NCBI RefSeq assembly: GCF_932526225.1
Contig: NC_064047.1
Coordinates: forward strand, 13,094,460-13,158,459
Direction: 5' to 3'
Source: Nematostella vectensis
Lineage: Eukaryota > Cnidaria > Anthozoa > Actiniaria > Edwardsiidae
DNA length: 64,000 nt
Shown here: in pieces, positions 1 through 12,400 of the stretch
Position numbering within the stretch: position 1 is the stretch's first letter
Layout of the letters: every line of letters begins with the position of its first letter
The notes under the pieces: generated by a model
What the model saw: only the letters and a program-made list of their open reading frames with translations
What the model was told of the DNA's origin: nothing
Database searches by the model: none
Position numbers and translations under genes: made by a program

Positions 1-441
1 TTTAATATGCATGACGTAGATTTGACATCATGTAATATGCATGACGTAGATTTGACATCATGTAATATGCATGACGTAGATTTGACATCATGTAATATGC
101 ATGACGTTGAATTGACATCATTTAATATGCATGACGTAGATTTGACATCATGTAATATGCATGACAGATTTGACATCATGTAATATGCATGATGTAGATT
201 TGACATCATGTAATATGCATGACGTTGAATTGACATCATTTAATATGCATGACGTAGATTTGACATCATGTAATATGCATGACGTAGATTTGACATCGTG
301 TAATATGCATGACGTTGAATTGACATAATTTAATATGGATGACGTAGATTTGACACCATGTAATATGCATGACGTAGATTTGACATCATGTAATATGCAT
401 GACGTAGATTTGACATCATGTAATATGCATGACGTCACATG
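1..441. repeat. 30-bp minisatellite, about 14 copies, cut by window edge
   Basis: The 30-bp unit contains a TGACGTAG or TGACGTTG core, TTGACATCA and TAATATGCAT. Some copies vary and one has lost 4 bp. The array runs off the left edge. It lies in what should be an intron of the phosphodiesterase gene, because catalytic exons continue on both sides. The minus-strand reading frame through it (148-462) is a repeat artefact. Confidence 0.95.
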
Positions 442-3400
442 ATATGTAAACCAACATATCAAAAAGTGTTTTTTCTAATAGATTCGTCTTCGAGATATAA
501 GGCTTGAATTGCAATTTACAAATGTTCAAAGTATGAATTCTCTTCTTTTTAGGGAGAAGTCGGGTTCTGATCAGAAATTACCTTTGCTCGCTAATATCTA
601 AATTTCATATCTTCTAAATTTCATTAAAATTTAGAGTTAAGCATTTGGTCAGAGGAACTGATATTGAGAATTGGAAAATTTCATGCCATTTTTTGCTCTG
701 TCAACATGAGACATTATGAAAAAACAGTAGAACGGGAATACAATAGAACAATGAGGTGATCCAGCCAATTACGTTAGGCCTTATGAGCGGGCAACTACAT
801 CTCTGTGGTCTTGTTTTTTTTTTTGTCTTCTCAGGTAGAGCGTGAGTTGACTGCAAAGTCGCAAGCATTAATAGGCCATTCCAGCTATAAGTTTGCGCGC
901 GCATTATCATAGAAACCTACCTCAAATACCAGAATGCAGCGCGCGCATTTTTAACTCGCACCAAACGAAGCGCGCGCTGCATGACGGTAGTTGAGCTAAG
1001 TTTCCATGGTTAGTGCGCGCGCATGCTTATAGCTGGAATGGTCTATTCGTCGAAACAATTTCCAGTCTCATTCACACCTGTGTTTTTCCTCTTCCCAGCG
1101 AAATGCTTTATTTTCCTGCAGAGTTTCCAGCTCTTTTTTGTTTCCGAAGAACAACATTAGATCCGTAGCGATGATCGCTTCCTGGATAAGTTCTAGAACC
1201 TATAACAAGATGATTCGCGTCAGTGCCCGCATCTAGCCCCCCACACCCTCCCCTCCCATTGTGTTTTCATATACTCACTAATAAGCACCTGAAAATATTA
1301 TATTGTAGTTATTTTTTTCATATTCATATATTTTTTTAATTCCTTTTTTTTCTACATTTTCTCATTCAGTATCTCATTCCAAATCAGTAGTGTCTTTAGG
1401 GTTCTTCGCCACATAAAACATTACGGGTGTATTTGCTCTTTGGTATCCTGCGAGCAAGAGACCTGTCTATATAAAACAGCCTCTGCCAGCCGCCATTTTG
1501 TCCTCCTAGCAAAGCACCAAGTGTAAAAAAGCATCCATTTCCATCTGCTTATTTGCGGAAGCCAACCCGATATTTTCGATCGAATTTGGTAAATAAAGTA
1601 TTAAACGTTGTTTTTAGATGGTTACTTCAAAATTTTAGCACATTATGTGCATTCCGATTTTAATGGAAACAATAACAAAGTTGTGACTCTTTAAATGACC
1701 ATTGTAATTTAATTATTTTTTGCGACGCGTTAAGAGAATACAAAGCAAATGGCATCTTACCCTTCGATAACTCTCGGCATCTAACTGCCCGAAGACGTTT
1801 TGGCCCTCGCTCTGAAATACGGCAATAATATGGAAAACAATTGATGTCGTAAAAACAAACGTTTCCCCCCTTGCCTGTGTATGTCACAATTCTTATATCA
1901 TAGTCTGAAAGTTGTCAATCTTATTAAAAAAACAGGTAAAATTCAACTACAATTTCTCTGTGTCTTTTCTCACGTACCCCCACGCGCAATTTTCCCAATA
2001 TTTATAGATTCAGAACTTGCTGGCTTTACTCTAAAACTTCTTGCACTACAACTTCAATAGTCATGTATGAATACATCAAATCAGTGTACATTAAGTACAG
2101 GGCCGTAGAAGGGGATGGGGCGCTAGGGGCACGTGGTCCCCATTATAATATGTTAAACACGTGACCAGCAGGGGCGTGGCTGTGCACCCAGGTTTTCTGA
2201 ACGTTTCTGTATTTTACCCACCAATATTCCGGGGAACGCTAACGCACTGAAGTAAACGCCGCCGTATCGCATGTGTCTAACAATAAGTTGCTATCATATG
2301 AAAAAACCGTTGTCGTTTTAGGGGTCTGGTACCGAGGAATTTTCGTTTCTTTTCAGAGGCCTTCTTTATTGACTAAAGATGGTCACAGTCACTGTTTTTC
2401 TCTTCTGAATACAATTCATAGAGTTTGCCAAGCACCTGCGGTACAGCAGCCTTTAAAATGATAAGAATCATGCAGGTTTTCCAAATAAGTTTCCTTATAT
2501 GGAAGTGACCGCCTCTGGAAAAAACACAATTTTTGGCTAAATTTCCTTGACATGCGTACCTCTAGTATAAAGACTCCTTGTTTAAAGTGGTACTTTCCTT
2601 GACATGCGTACCTCTAGTATAAAGACTCCTTGTTTGAAGTGGTGCCATTCCATCGTGGAAGTCGTGTAGAGGTTGGCTAGAGGCGTCTTGCAGTGAAGCA
2701 TGAACGCATTATTTTTACCGCGGTGGTCAACATCGTGACAAATACCCGCGATGAACAGCGACAGTTTCTATAGTTACAAAATTGCGTGACACGAGTGACT
2801 GGTGTGGACGGCGTTACCTAAGGTCAGGTCTCGGAGCCTGTAAGAGACTTATTATCCCTGTGCGCGACACCGTGACCAGTGCGGATTGTGTGACTAGAAT
2901 GACCAGTGAAGATTGCGTGACAAGCATGACATCGTACCTCATATTCCGTAAGAGACTTGTAATCTCATATGACAATCCACATTGGAAACAGTGCATTTTT
3001 GTTACTATCGTGACCAGTTTGACCAGAGCGATTAGCAAAGATTGCGTGAAACTCGTGATAACTCGTAATAATCAGTAAGATACTTGACATCTCGTATGAC
3101 AATCCACAATAGAACCAGTGCAAATTGTGTGTGACGAGTGACCAAAATGGATTGTGTGACGAGTGACCAGTGCAGATTGCGTGAAAAGCGTGATAACCTA
3201 CCTCATAGTCCGTAAGAGACTCGTTATCTCGTATGACAATCCACAGACTGTGCGCGACAGAGAATGCGTGACACCAGTTGTGGTACGGGATATCACGGTA
3301 GCACTTCCGGACTGACAGAGAGAATCGTGCTATCGTCTCAAGATCCACTCTAAAAATGAGAACGAAGATAAGGGCTGACAAATACGAGAATGGATAGTAA

Positions 3401-6400
3401 CTGATAAACGAAGAAAAAGGGAACTAACCTGACGTTACAATGGTCAAAGAGATCTTGCGTCATTTTGATAAAATAATAAGTGAGCGCATCATTATCCTGA
3501 TACATATCGAATTCCCAGCTGGAAAAAAAAATGTTTACATCACAAATCTTACACAAACGTAAAAGCGCGCGAAAAGCTGAAATGAAGATACCCCTGTGAT
3601 TTCTATTTCCTTCTAGTAAGGAAAAAGGATACTGTGGGGGTTTAAGGAGTCTTGGAACTTCGAACTTTGAATTTATACCCCTTGATATAGATTACTATAA
3701 TAGCGGGAGGGAGAAGTCAGCACGAATTCACAGCCCCCCTAGGGTACCCTAAGGTCTCTTATTGCAGGTGCTAAAACCGGGGCAATATTTAAGTGCCAAG
3801 TTTTAGGTTGTAAAATATTGTATGCTACTGAAAAATTCTGTTGGGAGGGGAGGTAAGGTGCGAATATAATGACACATATATCCACAGCCTTTCCCCTTCT
3901 CTAGCCTCAGATATCCCCGAATGGTCGTAAGCGTTGAATTTGATTTCCGATGACCATGCCCATGACCTGAGTCCACCATGCGAAAAGTTAAAATGGTCCA
4001 CCATGTTTGTGTGCTAACCTCAGCAAAGACACAGGCGTTCTTACTCAGGTTTCTTGTTGGGCCTCCTGTGGCTGGTAAAAATTGTGACGTCACAGGGAAC
4101 CCCAGACCCAAAGCTGCCTAACGGTTCATTTCGAAGGACGGGAAACCCGACAAGAACGCCTGGGTCTATAGGCTTCCCTTACACTACCTGTTGAACGCCT
4201 GAGTCTATAGGCTTTGCTTACAGTACCTGTGGAACGCCTGGTACTATAGGCTTTGCTTACGGTACCTGTTGAACGCCGGCGGTAGCATAACAAGGTCAGC
4301 GGAATTAAGGAACTCTTCTGTCTCTTTTTCTGACGCGCAGCAATGATACGAGATGACCTCCAGCGCCACCTGGTGCTTCTGCTGCGCGCAAAAGAGCGAA
4401 TTGTACATCTGAAACACGAAAGTCGGAAAGAGTGAGTAATGGAAGTGTTTTTTTATGGCATAAAAATAATTTGGGGGAGCGCGGGAAACCTGCGATGTTC
4501 TAAAAACGCTAGAGCATGGGCCTATTTACATAATGGCGTTCTGAAAAACACGAATTCCAAGTTTTCGTCCTAATAAGGAATTGATCGAGCGAGCTAAATA
4601 AAGAACGACAGTTTTCAAAATTGTATGGATTGGATACGGATATTATGAAGGGAGAGAGGTAAAATGTATTTATTTGAGGTATTCACGAGATTGATTATTT
4701 TACCTTTGTTCTTATTACGAAATCACCGATATTTATCATTATCTATTCGCTCCATAGCGTTGCGTTTTTCACTTGACGCCTTCCAGCAAACTTACAAGTT
4801 CTACTTTGTACGAGTTTTAATTTTCAACCAATTAGTTAGTTAATTGATTAGTATACGCATCTTTTTTCACTAATGCATGTAATGTCTTGGTTTTCAATCA
4901 ATTTGTATTTTTTTCATATTGCATTGTTATTGTAGTTCTACTAACCGCCTGTTAATTAACGATTTGCTGGCTGGCTCTCCTCCTAACTCGTTGTCATCGG
5001 GTTGTTAAGAAAATAAATGTTTTCTATTTGAGCGCAGCGAATTAGAAAAGAAAGATCGAAGAAATAAACCAGAGATAAGTGAGGATGGAGAATCATTCCT
5101 TACCTTGCTATAGTGTAGAGCCAGCCCACAGTACCCCGCAAACATTTCAAACGATTGCATATCTAGAAAGAGATCCACATAATCAATAGACATAACCACG
5201 CCCCCCCTCAGAAAGTCCCAAGCAGTAAGCATTCCCGAGTCCCACAAGCAGCAAACATTCCCAAGTCTCACGCAGCAAACATTCCCAAGTCCCACGCAGC
5301 AAACATTCCCAAGTCCCACGCAGCAAACATTCCCAAGTCTCACGCAGCAAACATTTCCAAGTTTCAACAGCAAACATTCCCAAGTCTCACGCAGCAAACA
5401 TTCCCAAGTCTTAAAAGCAAATATTCCCAAGTCTCACGCAGCAAACATCCCCAAGTCTTAATAGCAAACATTCCCAAGTCTCACGCAGCAAACATTCCCA
5501 AGTCTCACGCAGCAAGCATTCCCAAGTCTCACGCAGCAAACATTCCCAAATCTCACGCAGAAAACATTCCCAAGTCTCACGCAGCAAACATTCCCAAGTC
5601 TCACGCAGCAAACATTCCCAAGTCTCACGCAGCAAGCATTCCCAAGTCTCACGCAGCGAACATTCCCAAGTCTCACGCAGCAAACATTCCCAAGTCTCAC
5701 GCAGCAAGCATTCCCAAGTCTCACGCAGCAAACATTCCCAAGTCTCACGCAGCAAGCATTCCCAAGTCTCACGCAGCAAACATTCCCAAGTCTCACGCAG
5801 CAAACATTCCCAAGTCTCACGCAGCAAGCATTCCCAAGTCTCACGCAGCAAGCATTCCCAAGTCTCACGCAGCAAACATTCCCAAGTCTCACGCAGCAAG
5901 CATTCCCAAGTCTCACGCAGAAAACATTCCCAAGTCTCACGCAGAAAACATTCCCAAGTCTCACGCAGCAAACATTCCCAAGTCTCACGCAGCAAGCATT
6001 CCCAAGTCTCACGCAGCAAGCATTCCCAAGTCACACGCAGCAAACATTCCCAAGTCTCACGCAGCAAACATTCCCAAGTCTCACGCAGCAAATATTCCCA
6101 AGTCTCACGCAGCAAACATTCCCAAGTCTCACGCAGCAAACATTCCCAAGTCTCACGCAGCAAACATTCCCAAGTCTCACGCAGCAAACATTCCCAAGTC
6201 TCACGCAGCAAACATTCCGAAGTCTCACGCAACAAACATTCCCAAGTCTCACGCAGAAAACATTCCCAAGTCCCACGCAGCAAACATTCCCAAGACTCGA
6301 GCAGCAAACATTCCCAAGTCTCAACAACAAACATTCCCAAGTCTCACGCAGCAAACATTCCCAAGTCTCAACAACAAACATTCCCAAGTCTTACGCAGCG

Positions 6401-9400
6401 AATATTCCCAAGTCTCACGCAGCAAACATTTCCAAGTGTCAAGCAGCAAACATTCCCAAAACTCAAGCACAACCATTCCCAGGTACCCAAGCAGCAAATA
6501 TTCAAGTCTCACGCAGCGAATATTCTTTTCGTTATTCAAATGGGTGACGTCAATACAACGTCCACCTTACGGATGTTCCACTGTATGTAACTGTTCTATT
6601 GTATCAAACTGTAAATAAGACAAGCAGGGGTGTCCATGGGTGTCCGATATATAAAGTTTCCTGCGTACGTACCGTTAGGAGAGAAGAATCCATTGTGACT
6701 GTTCACCATTTGACACACTCCTATAATACTGAAACAGATAAAGATATGTGGAGAAAAATAAGAGCATTAAAGGATATCTACACGATTAATGTCAGAACTG
6801 CATTAAAATACGGACGCCCTCTAAATGTGAAAAAACTAATCAAGTTTAAGCCGTGTTTTTAAGTACCATACCTCCGTATTTACCTAATGAGTACCGTGTA
6901 TTTATGTCCGGTATCCGTGTATTTATTGTAAAAATATCTTGTATATATATGTACCGTTTCTCCGTATTTATCCAATGTATGCCGTGTATTTAAGTACCGT
7001 GTGCCCTTTATAAGTCTAACGAATGCCGTGAATTTAAGTATTGTATACCCTTATAAGTCTAATGAATGCCGTGTATTCATCTAACGATTGAATGCCGTGT
7101 ATGCGCCTCACCTGCCCTTGCACCGCACAGGGACGCAGAGTATCGTGTGTGTCGTGTATCCTGTCTTCATGTCGACTTCTCGGTTAAACCGCTCGTCCCG
7201 ATAGGCATCTCGGATATTCAGGATACTACCCGTGCACGCCACGTATCCCGCGATGCCTTTCGACACGGGAAACCTTGAGTGATATAAGGAGAAATAGAAA
7301 AATATTTAACCCTTATAATCATATTGATAATTACTAGCAGCATAATCGTCATCATAATCAACCGCACCACATAAAACCAGCACATATAGCGACATCATCA
7401 CCATTATAACCATCATTCACAGTCATTATAGATAGCATGGATCATCACGATCAACCATACATGTCGTGGTGACACTAGGATTCCAACTGAGGTTGAGTCC
7501 CGGTAAACTGAACCCAGGTTGGTCCTGGTTGACTTTTTGTGCGGTTACACAAGCTCTCTTTACCTTAGTTGAGTTGTCAACAGCGAGGAACCAAGTGTCC
7601 TCGTGTCACGGGCTACTTATCAAGTGATCTACACTGATTATCATTCAAATACTTTGGCGGGATTTACTCTAGCTTGTGTTAAACATGGTACGCTTGGAAC
7701 AAATATATATCAGTTATTGAGCAACAATTTGCTTTCGAACATGGTTAAACAAATTTATGTTTGAAAACAACAGATCATTTAGGGCTTAAAACTCGTTATC
7801 GGGAATGAAACCAAAAGTAACACTAGAATTACCATCATAACTCGAATCATCGTTACGAAAAACGACTAGGTTTTGAGCAAAAAACGCAATTTAACACAAT
7901 TACACTTTTATATCTGTCAGCGCTAATTACTGCAATCTTCCCCGGAAGCGGAAGTGTACCTAAACTAACTGGAAGCTGAAAGCGCACATTTTCTAATCGG
8001 AAAACGTAAATGATCTAACGGGAAGCCGAAGTCGTACAGTATATAACCGAAAGCGGAAGTCGTACATTATCTAACAGGAAGTAGTAAAAAATCTAATCGG
8101 AAGCGGAAGTCGTACCGTATTTAACAGGAGGCGGAAGTCTTACCTGATCTCATTGCCACAACGGAAGCTCCCGTCCTCATTTCCGTCGTCAAAGAGGTTC
8201 GCGAATAGCTCCTCAGAGGCTTGGTCCAGCAAGAAGAGAGAACACCTGTCTGCGTTTACCAGCTTCTTGGCAAATGCCTGGCACAAAATAACACAAGTAT
8301 CGCTGTTAATTATATTATATACACGGCAACTGTATGTGTAGCTCATGGTATGGACCCTTCTGTGTGATGAGTAGTGTGAAAGAGCCCTAGACAGCCTCAT
8401 CACTTGTTTTCTTTCTTCAATTTTTTAATATATACTTCATTTACAAAAAGCTTCCACAAATCAGCCCAGCCCAGGATTTTTTAATAGAAGGGGCCTAAAA
8501 GGCCCTTCAAAGTATTTTCTCCTGTATTTTATATAGTGTCTTATAAATTAACTTATTAATCTTTTTGGCTGCTGGAAGGGGAGGAGACCTCTAGGTCACC
8601 CCCTGGCTCCGCGCCCGCAGCCGATGGGAAAATGCTTTCAAGCACTTGGTATTTTGTTTGAATGACAAAATGGCGGCTGACAGAGGAGTTTACTGAGGCC
8701 TTTTGAAAACAGCGCCAGCATAGCTATTTTTGGGTCACGAGGACAAACTGCTCCACTCACCATAATTTTCTCTATCACTGTATCCATGGTACAGGCCTCG
8801 TCGAATATCGACCTGTGATAGGACAAGAGTACGCTTTCAGCGTGGTGAAACACGCAAATAACACGCAACCAGTGTGATGTAATATGCGCATTACACGCTA
8901 ACAGCGCGAAATAACACGCAATCAGCGTGGCATAACACGCATGCAACACGCAACCAGTGTGATGTAATACGCGCTTTATACGCAAATCAGCGCGATATAT
9001 CACGTATGTAACACGAAATCAGTGTGATATAACACGTATATAACACGCTATCAGTGCAAGCAAGCAGCCTTATAAACATATGCGAATATACGGCTATGAA
9101 TATCAAGGAAGTCATTGCTGATCTAATGGGCACGAATTAAAAAAAAAAATTTATGCTGCGCATTAACATTCACACTTCACGCACCTTACGACATTCAAAA
9201 GGAACGTGTTCAGATCCTTCTGCTTTGTTATCTGTTTTGAAATCTGAAAAAGGAAATAACATGAGAAGGAGGCGCTTCCCTACCTGTCATTAATAAATTC
9301 CTGTTCGAGTCACTAAGATCCACTGTCCATTTGTATCCATTTATTTTTCTTGCTTTTTAAAAAATATGCTCACCTCGGCGTGGTGTATCGCTATGCTTCC

Positions 9401-12400
9401 CCAGACCAGGTAACTATTCAGAATCTACAAGGGAGTTCAGAAAAGCCGTTAGTGGGTACAGCCGTTAGTGTGGGTGTTGTATAAAATGGGTACAAGCGTT
9501 AGTATGGGTGTTGTATAAAATGGGTACAGTCGTTACTTAAAAGCGTTGGAAGTCTTCCGTTAGAAGTTTTTTCCTCACCTCCTCGTCTTCTTTCTCAAAT
9601 GGCATGCTCCCAAGGGCTTTGACAAGCTCGACGACGCCTACCAAGCAATAGTTAAAATCAATGTCTCTTATTAGTTTGCTTTTTTGAATTAGTCTTCAGT
9701 GCAACTACCCCTTTAAATCGCTATCCTTTTTAACGCGGGATTTTCTCTGTATACAGAGGATTGAGGGACTGACCATTCCGTGGCGCCCACGGGTACATGG
9801 AACATACCCTTTAATACTTACCGACCAGAGTGCCGTCTGACTGGATGATGGGCTGGCATAGAACAGACATAGCGGTGCTATCTGAAAATATGATGTTCAA
9901 GTATGACGCTACTAGAAATAGAGATGCAGCAACTTATGTTTCGGGGAAGCATGTACCAGCTCCAACCCCTCCCCCCTTTCCCCTCCCACCCCTCCCCCCT
10001 TCCCCGAATTACTTTGAAAGACCCATAATGACATTCCGCCCAAGAATTTTTTTTAAGGGGAATGAGCTTATTTGAAACATTTTCCTTCATGTCAGCACAC
10101 GCTCAAATATTGTGTATGTCGTCACGTCGGAAATCCCTAATTTTCGGGGTGGTATCAACATCAAAGAATAAACAATGTAAAAAAAGTAACAAGGTGATGC
10201 ACATCAATATTTTGCTGTCTAGTTGGGTTACAGGGTCCGATTCGTTGTTCTATCTTAGTTGAGCTTCTTGGCTCTCGGCTTTGTTGCAAGGGTTTTTCTC
10301 CCTCTCTCTCTCAGAGTCAGACATGAATTGCATGTGGGCTACCCGTGGCGCTTTCAACTCCACCACGTTGTTTCTGAGCTCTCGCAATTCAGCATTCCAG
10401 TCTCAAGGTGATTACCTTCCCAAATAATGTTTATCTCAAACAGATCAATCGATATTCTTTACAAAGGAGAGATTGTGTGAAAAAGGAGGCCATGTCATAC
10501 GTCATACCTTCCACACCGATGCCTTTTGGAAACCTCTCGTCCTGAAAAAAAAAAAAAAGAAAACTCTGACTGATTAGAAACTTCTTTTAGGTGATTTATA
10601 AAAGATAACTCTATGAATCTTTCTTTCACCGCGAGAACAAGCAATATCTAGAATAAAAAACAACAAAATAATTCATCGAGAAGAATTTCGTTGATTTGGC
10701 ATCCTCGCAGTTCCATTGTAATATCAAAGCATACTGAAGGTGAGTGGGTTGTTAATTACCCTCTTTTACATTGTTGTTTCTCATCATAAAAAGAGATTTG
10801 TTTAGCTGGCAAGACAATTATAAACGAGCATTCCTCTAAAAATACAAAAAATGGGCAATGTGTCGAGCCCCGACCGCCATCTTATTTTGTTTTGTTGAAA
10901 TCTCAATCGGCCAACAGGTTTAAAATTACCCCTTATATATGTCTTTGATACCCCTTACCCCTAAAGTGTCTTTGATATCCCTTACCCCAATATGTCTTTG
11001 ATACCCCTTACCCCTAATATGTCTTTAATAAAGAGGCGTTCTCCTGTCTCCGCGACATGCGCTGCCACGGTCCCTCCCTTGCCGATGGGTTGCCGACCAA
11101 GACTCCGCGTCCTATTGGCAAGAAATGATGGGTCCATATTTAGAATAAATGTCACCTCGAAGACAGCTACAGTAGGAGGCGAAGGAACTAGGAAGAGAAG
11201 GAATTAGAAGGCGAAGGAATCAGGAGAAGAAGGAACTAGGAGGCAAAGGAATTAAGAGAAGAAGGAATAAGAAGGCGAAGGAATCAGGAGAAGAAGGGAC
11301 TAGGAGGCGAAAAAATTAGGAGAAGGAATTAGAAGGCGAAGGAATTAGAAGGCGAAGCAATCAGGAGGCGAAGGAATTAGAAGGCGAAGAAATTTGGGGA
11401 AGAAGGAACTAGGAGGCGAAGGAATCAGGAGAAGAAGGAACTAGGAGGCGAAGGAATCAGGAGAAGAAGGAACTAGGAGGCGAAGGAATCAGGAGAAGAA
11501 GGAACTAGGAGGCGAAGGAATCAGGAGAAGAAGGAACTACGAGGCGAAGGAATCAGGAGAAGAAGGAACTAGGAGGCGAAGGAATCAGGAGAAGAAGGAA
11601 CTAGGAGGCGAAGGAATTAGAAGGCGAAGGAATTAGAAGGCGAAGGAATTAGAAGGCGAAGGAATTAGAAGGCGAATGAATTAGAAGGCGAAGGAATTAG
11701 GGGAAGAAGGAACTAGGAGGCGAAGGAATTAGGAGAAGAAGGAATTAGAAGGCAAAGGAATTAGAAGGCGAAGGAATTAGGAGGCGAAGGAATCAGGAGA
11801 AGAAGGAATCAGGAGAAGAAGGAATTAAAAGGCGAATCAATTAGGAGGCGATGAAGGAACTAGGAGGCTAATCAATTAGGAGGCGATGAAGGAACTAGGA
11901 GGCGAATCAATTAGGAGGCGATGAAGGGACTAGGAGGCGAATCAATTAGGAGGCGAAGGAATTAGAAGGCGAAGGAATCAGGAGAAGAAGGAATTAGAAG
12001 GCGAAGGAATTAGGAGGCGAAGGAATTAGAAGGCGAAGGTATCAGGAGGCGAATTAATTAGGAGGCGAAGGAATTAGGAGGCGAAGGAATTAGAAGGCGA
12101 AGGTATCAGGAGGCGAATTAATTAGGAGGCGAAGGAATCAGGAGGCGAAGGAATTAGAAGGCGAAGGAATCAGGGGAAGAAAGAACTAGGAGCCGAAGAA
12201 ATTAGGAGAAGGAACTAGGAGGCGAGGGAATAAGGGGAAGAATGAATTAGAAGGCGAAGGAATTAGGAGAAGAGGGAATTAGAAGGCGAAGGAATCAGGG
12301 AAAGAAGGAACTAGGAGGCGAAGAAATCAGGAGAAGAAGGAACTAGGAGGCGAAGGAATCAGGAGAAGAAGGAACTAGGAGGCGGAGGAATCAGGAGAAG

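Noticed and set aside
5411-6340. 309-codon minus-strand frame repeating RETWECLL
   Set aside because: Product of the 24-bp array in a phosphodiesterase intron; several frames are open at once.
5222-6522. Possible CRISPR array
   Set aside because: Units are contiguous without unique spacers, and the genome is eukaryotic.
9190-9243. Donor at 9189 (gtc then gtaagg) for the GAF-B start exon
   Set aside because: It breaks the frame into exon 8761-8812; the donor five bases on (AAG then gtgcgtg) keeps it and gives the expected GAF sequence.
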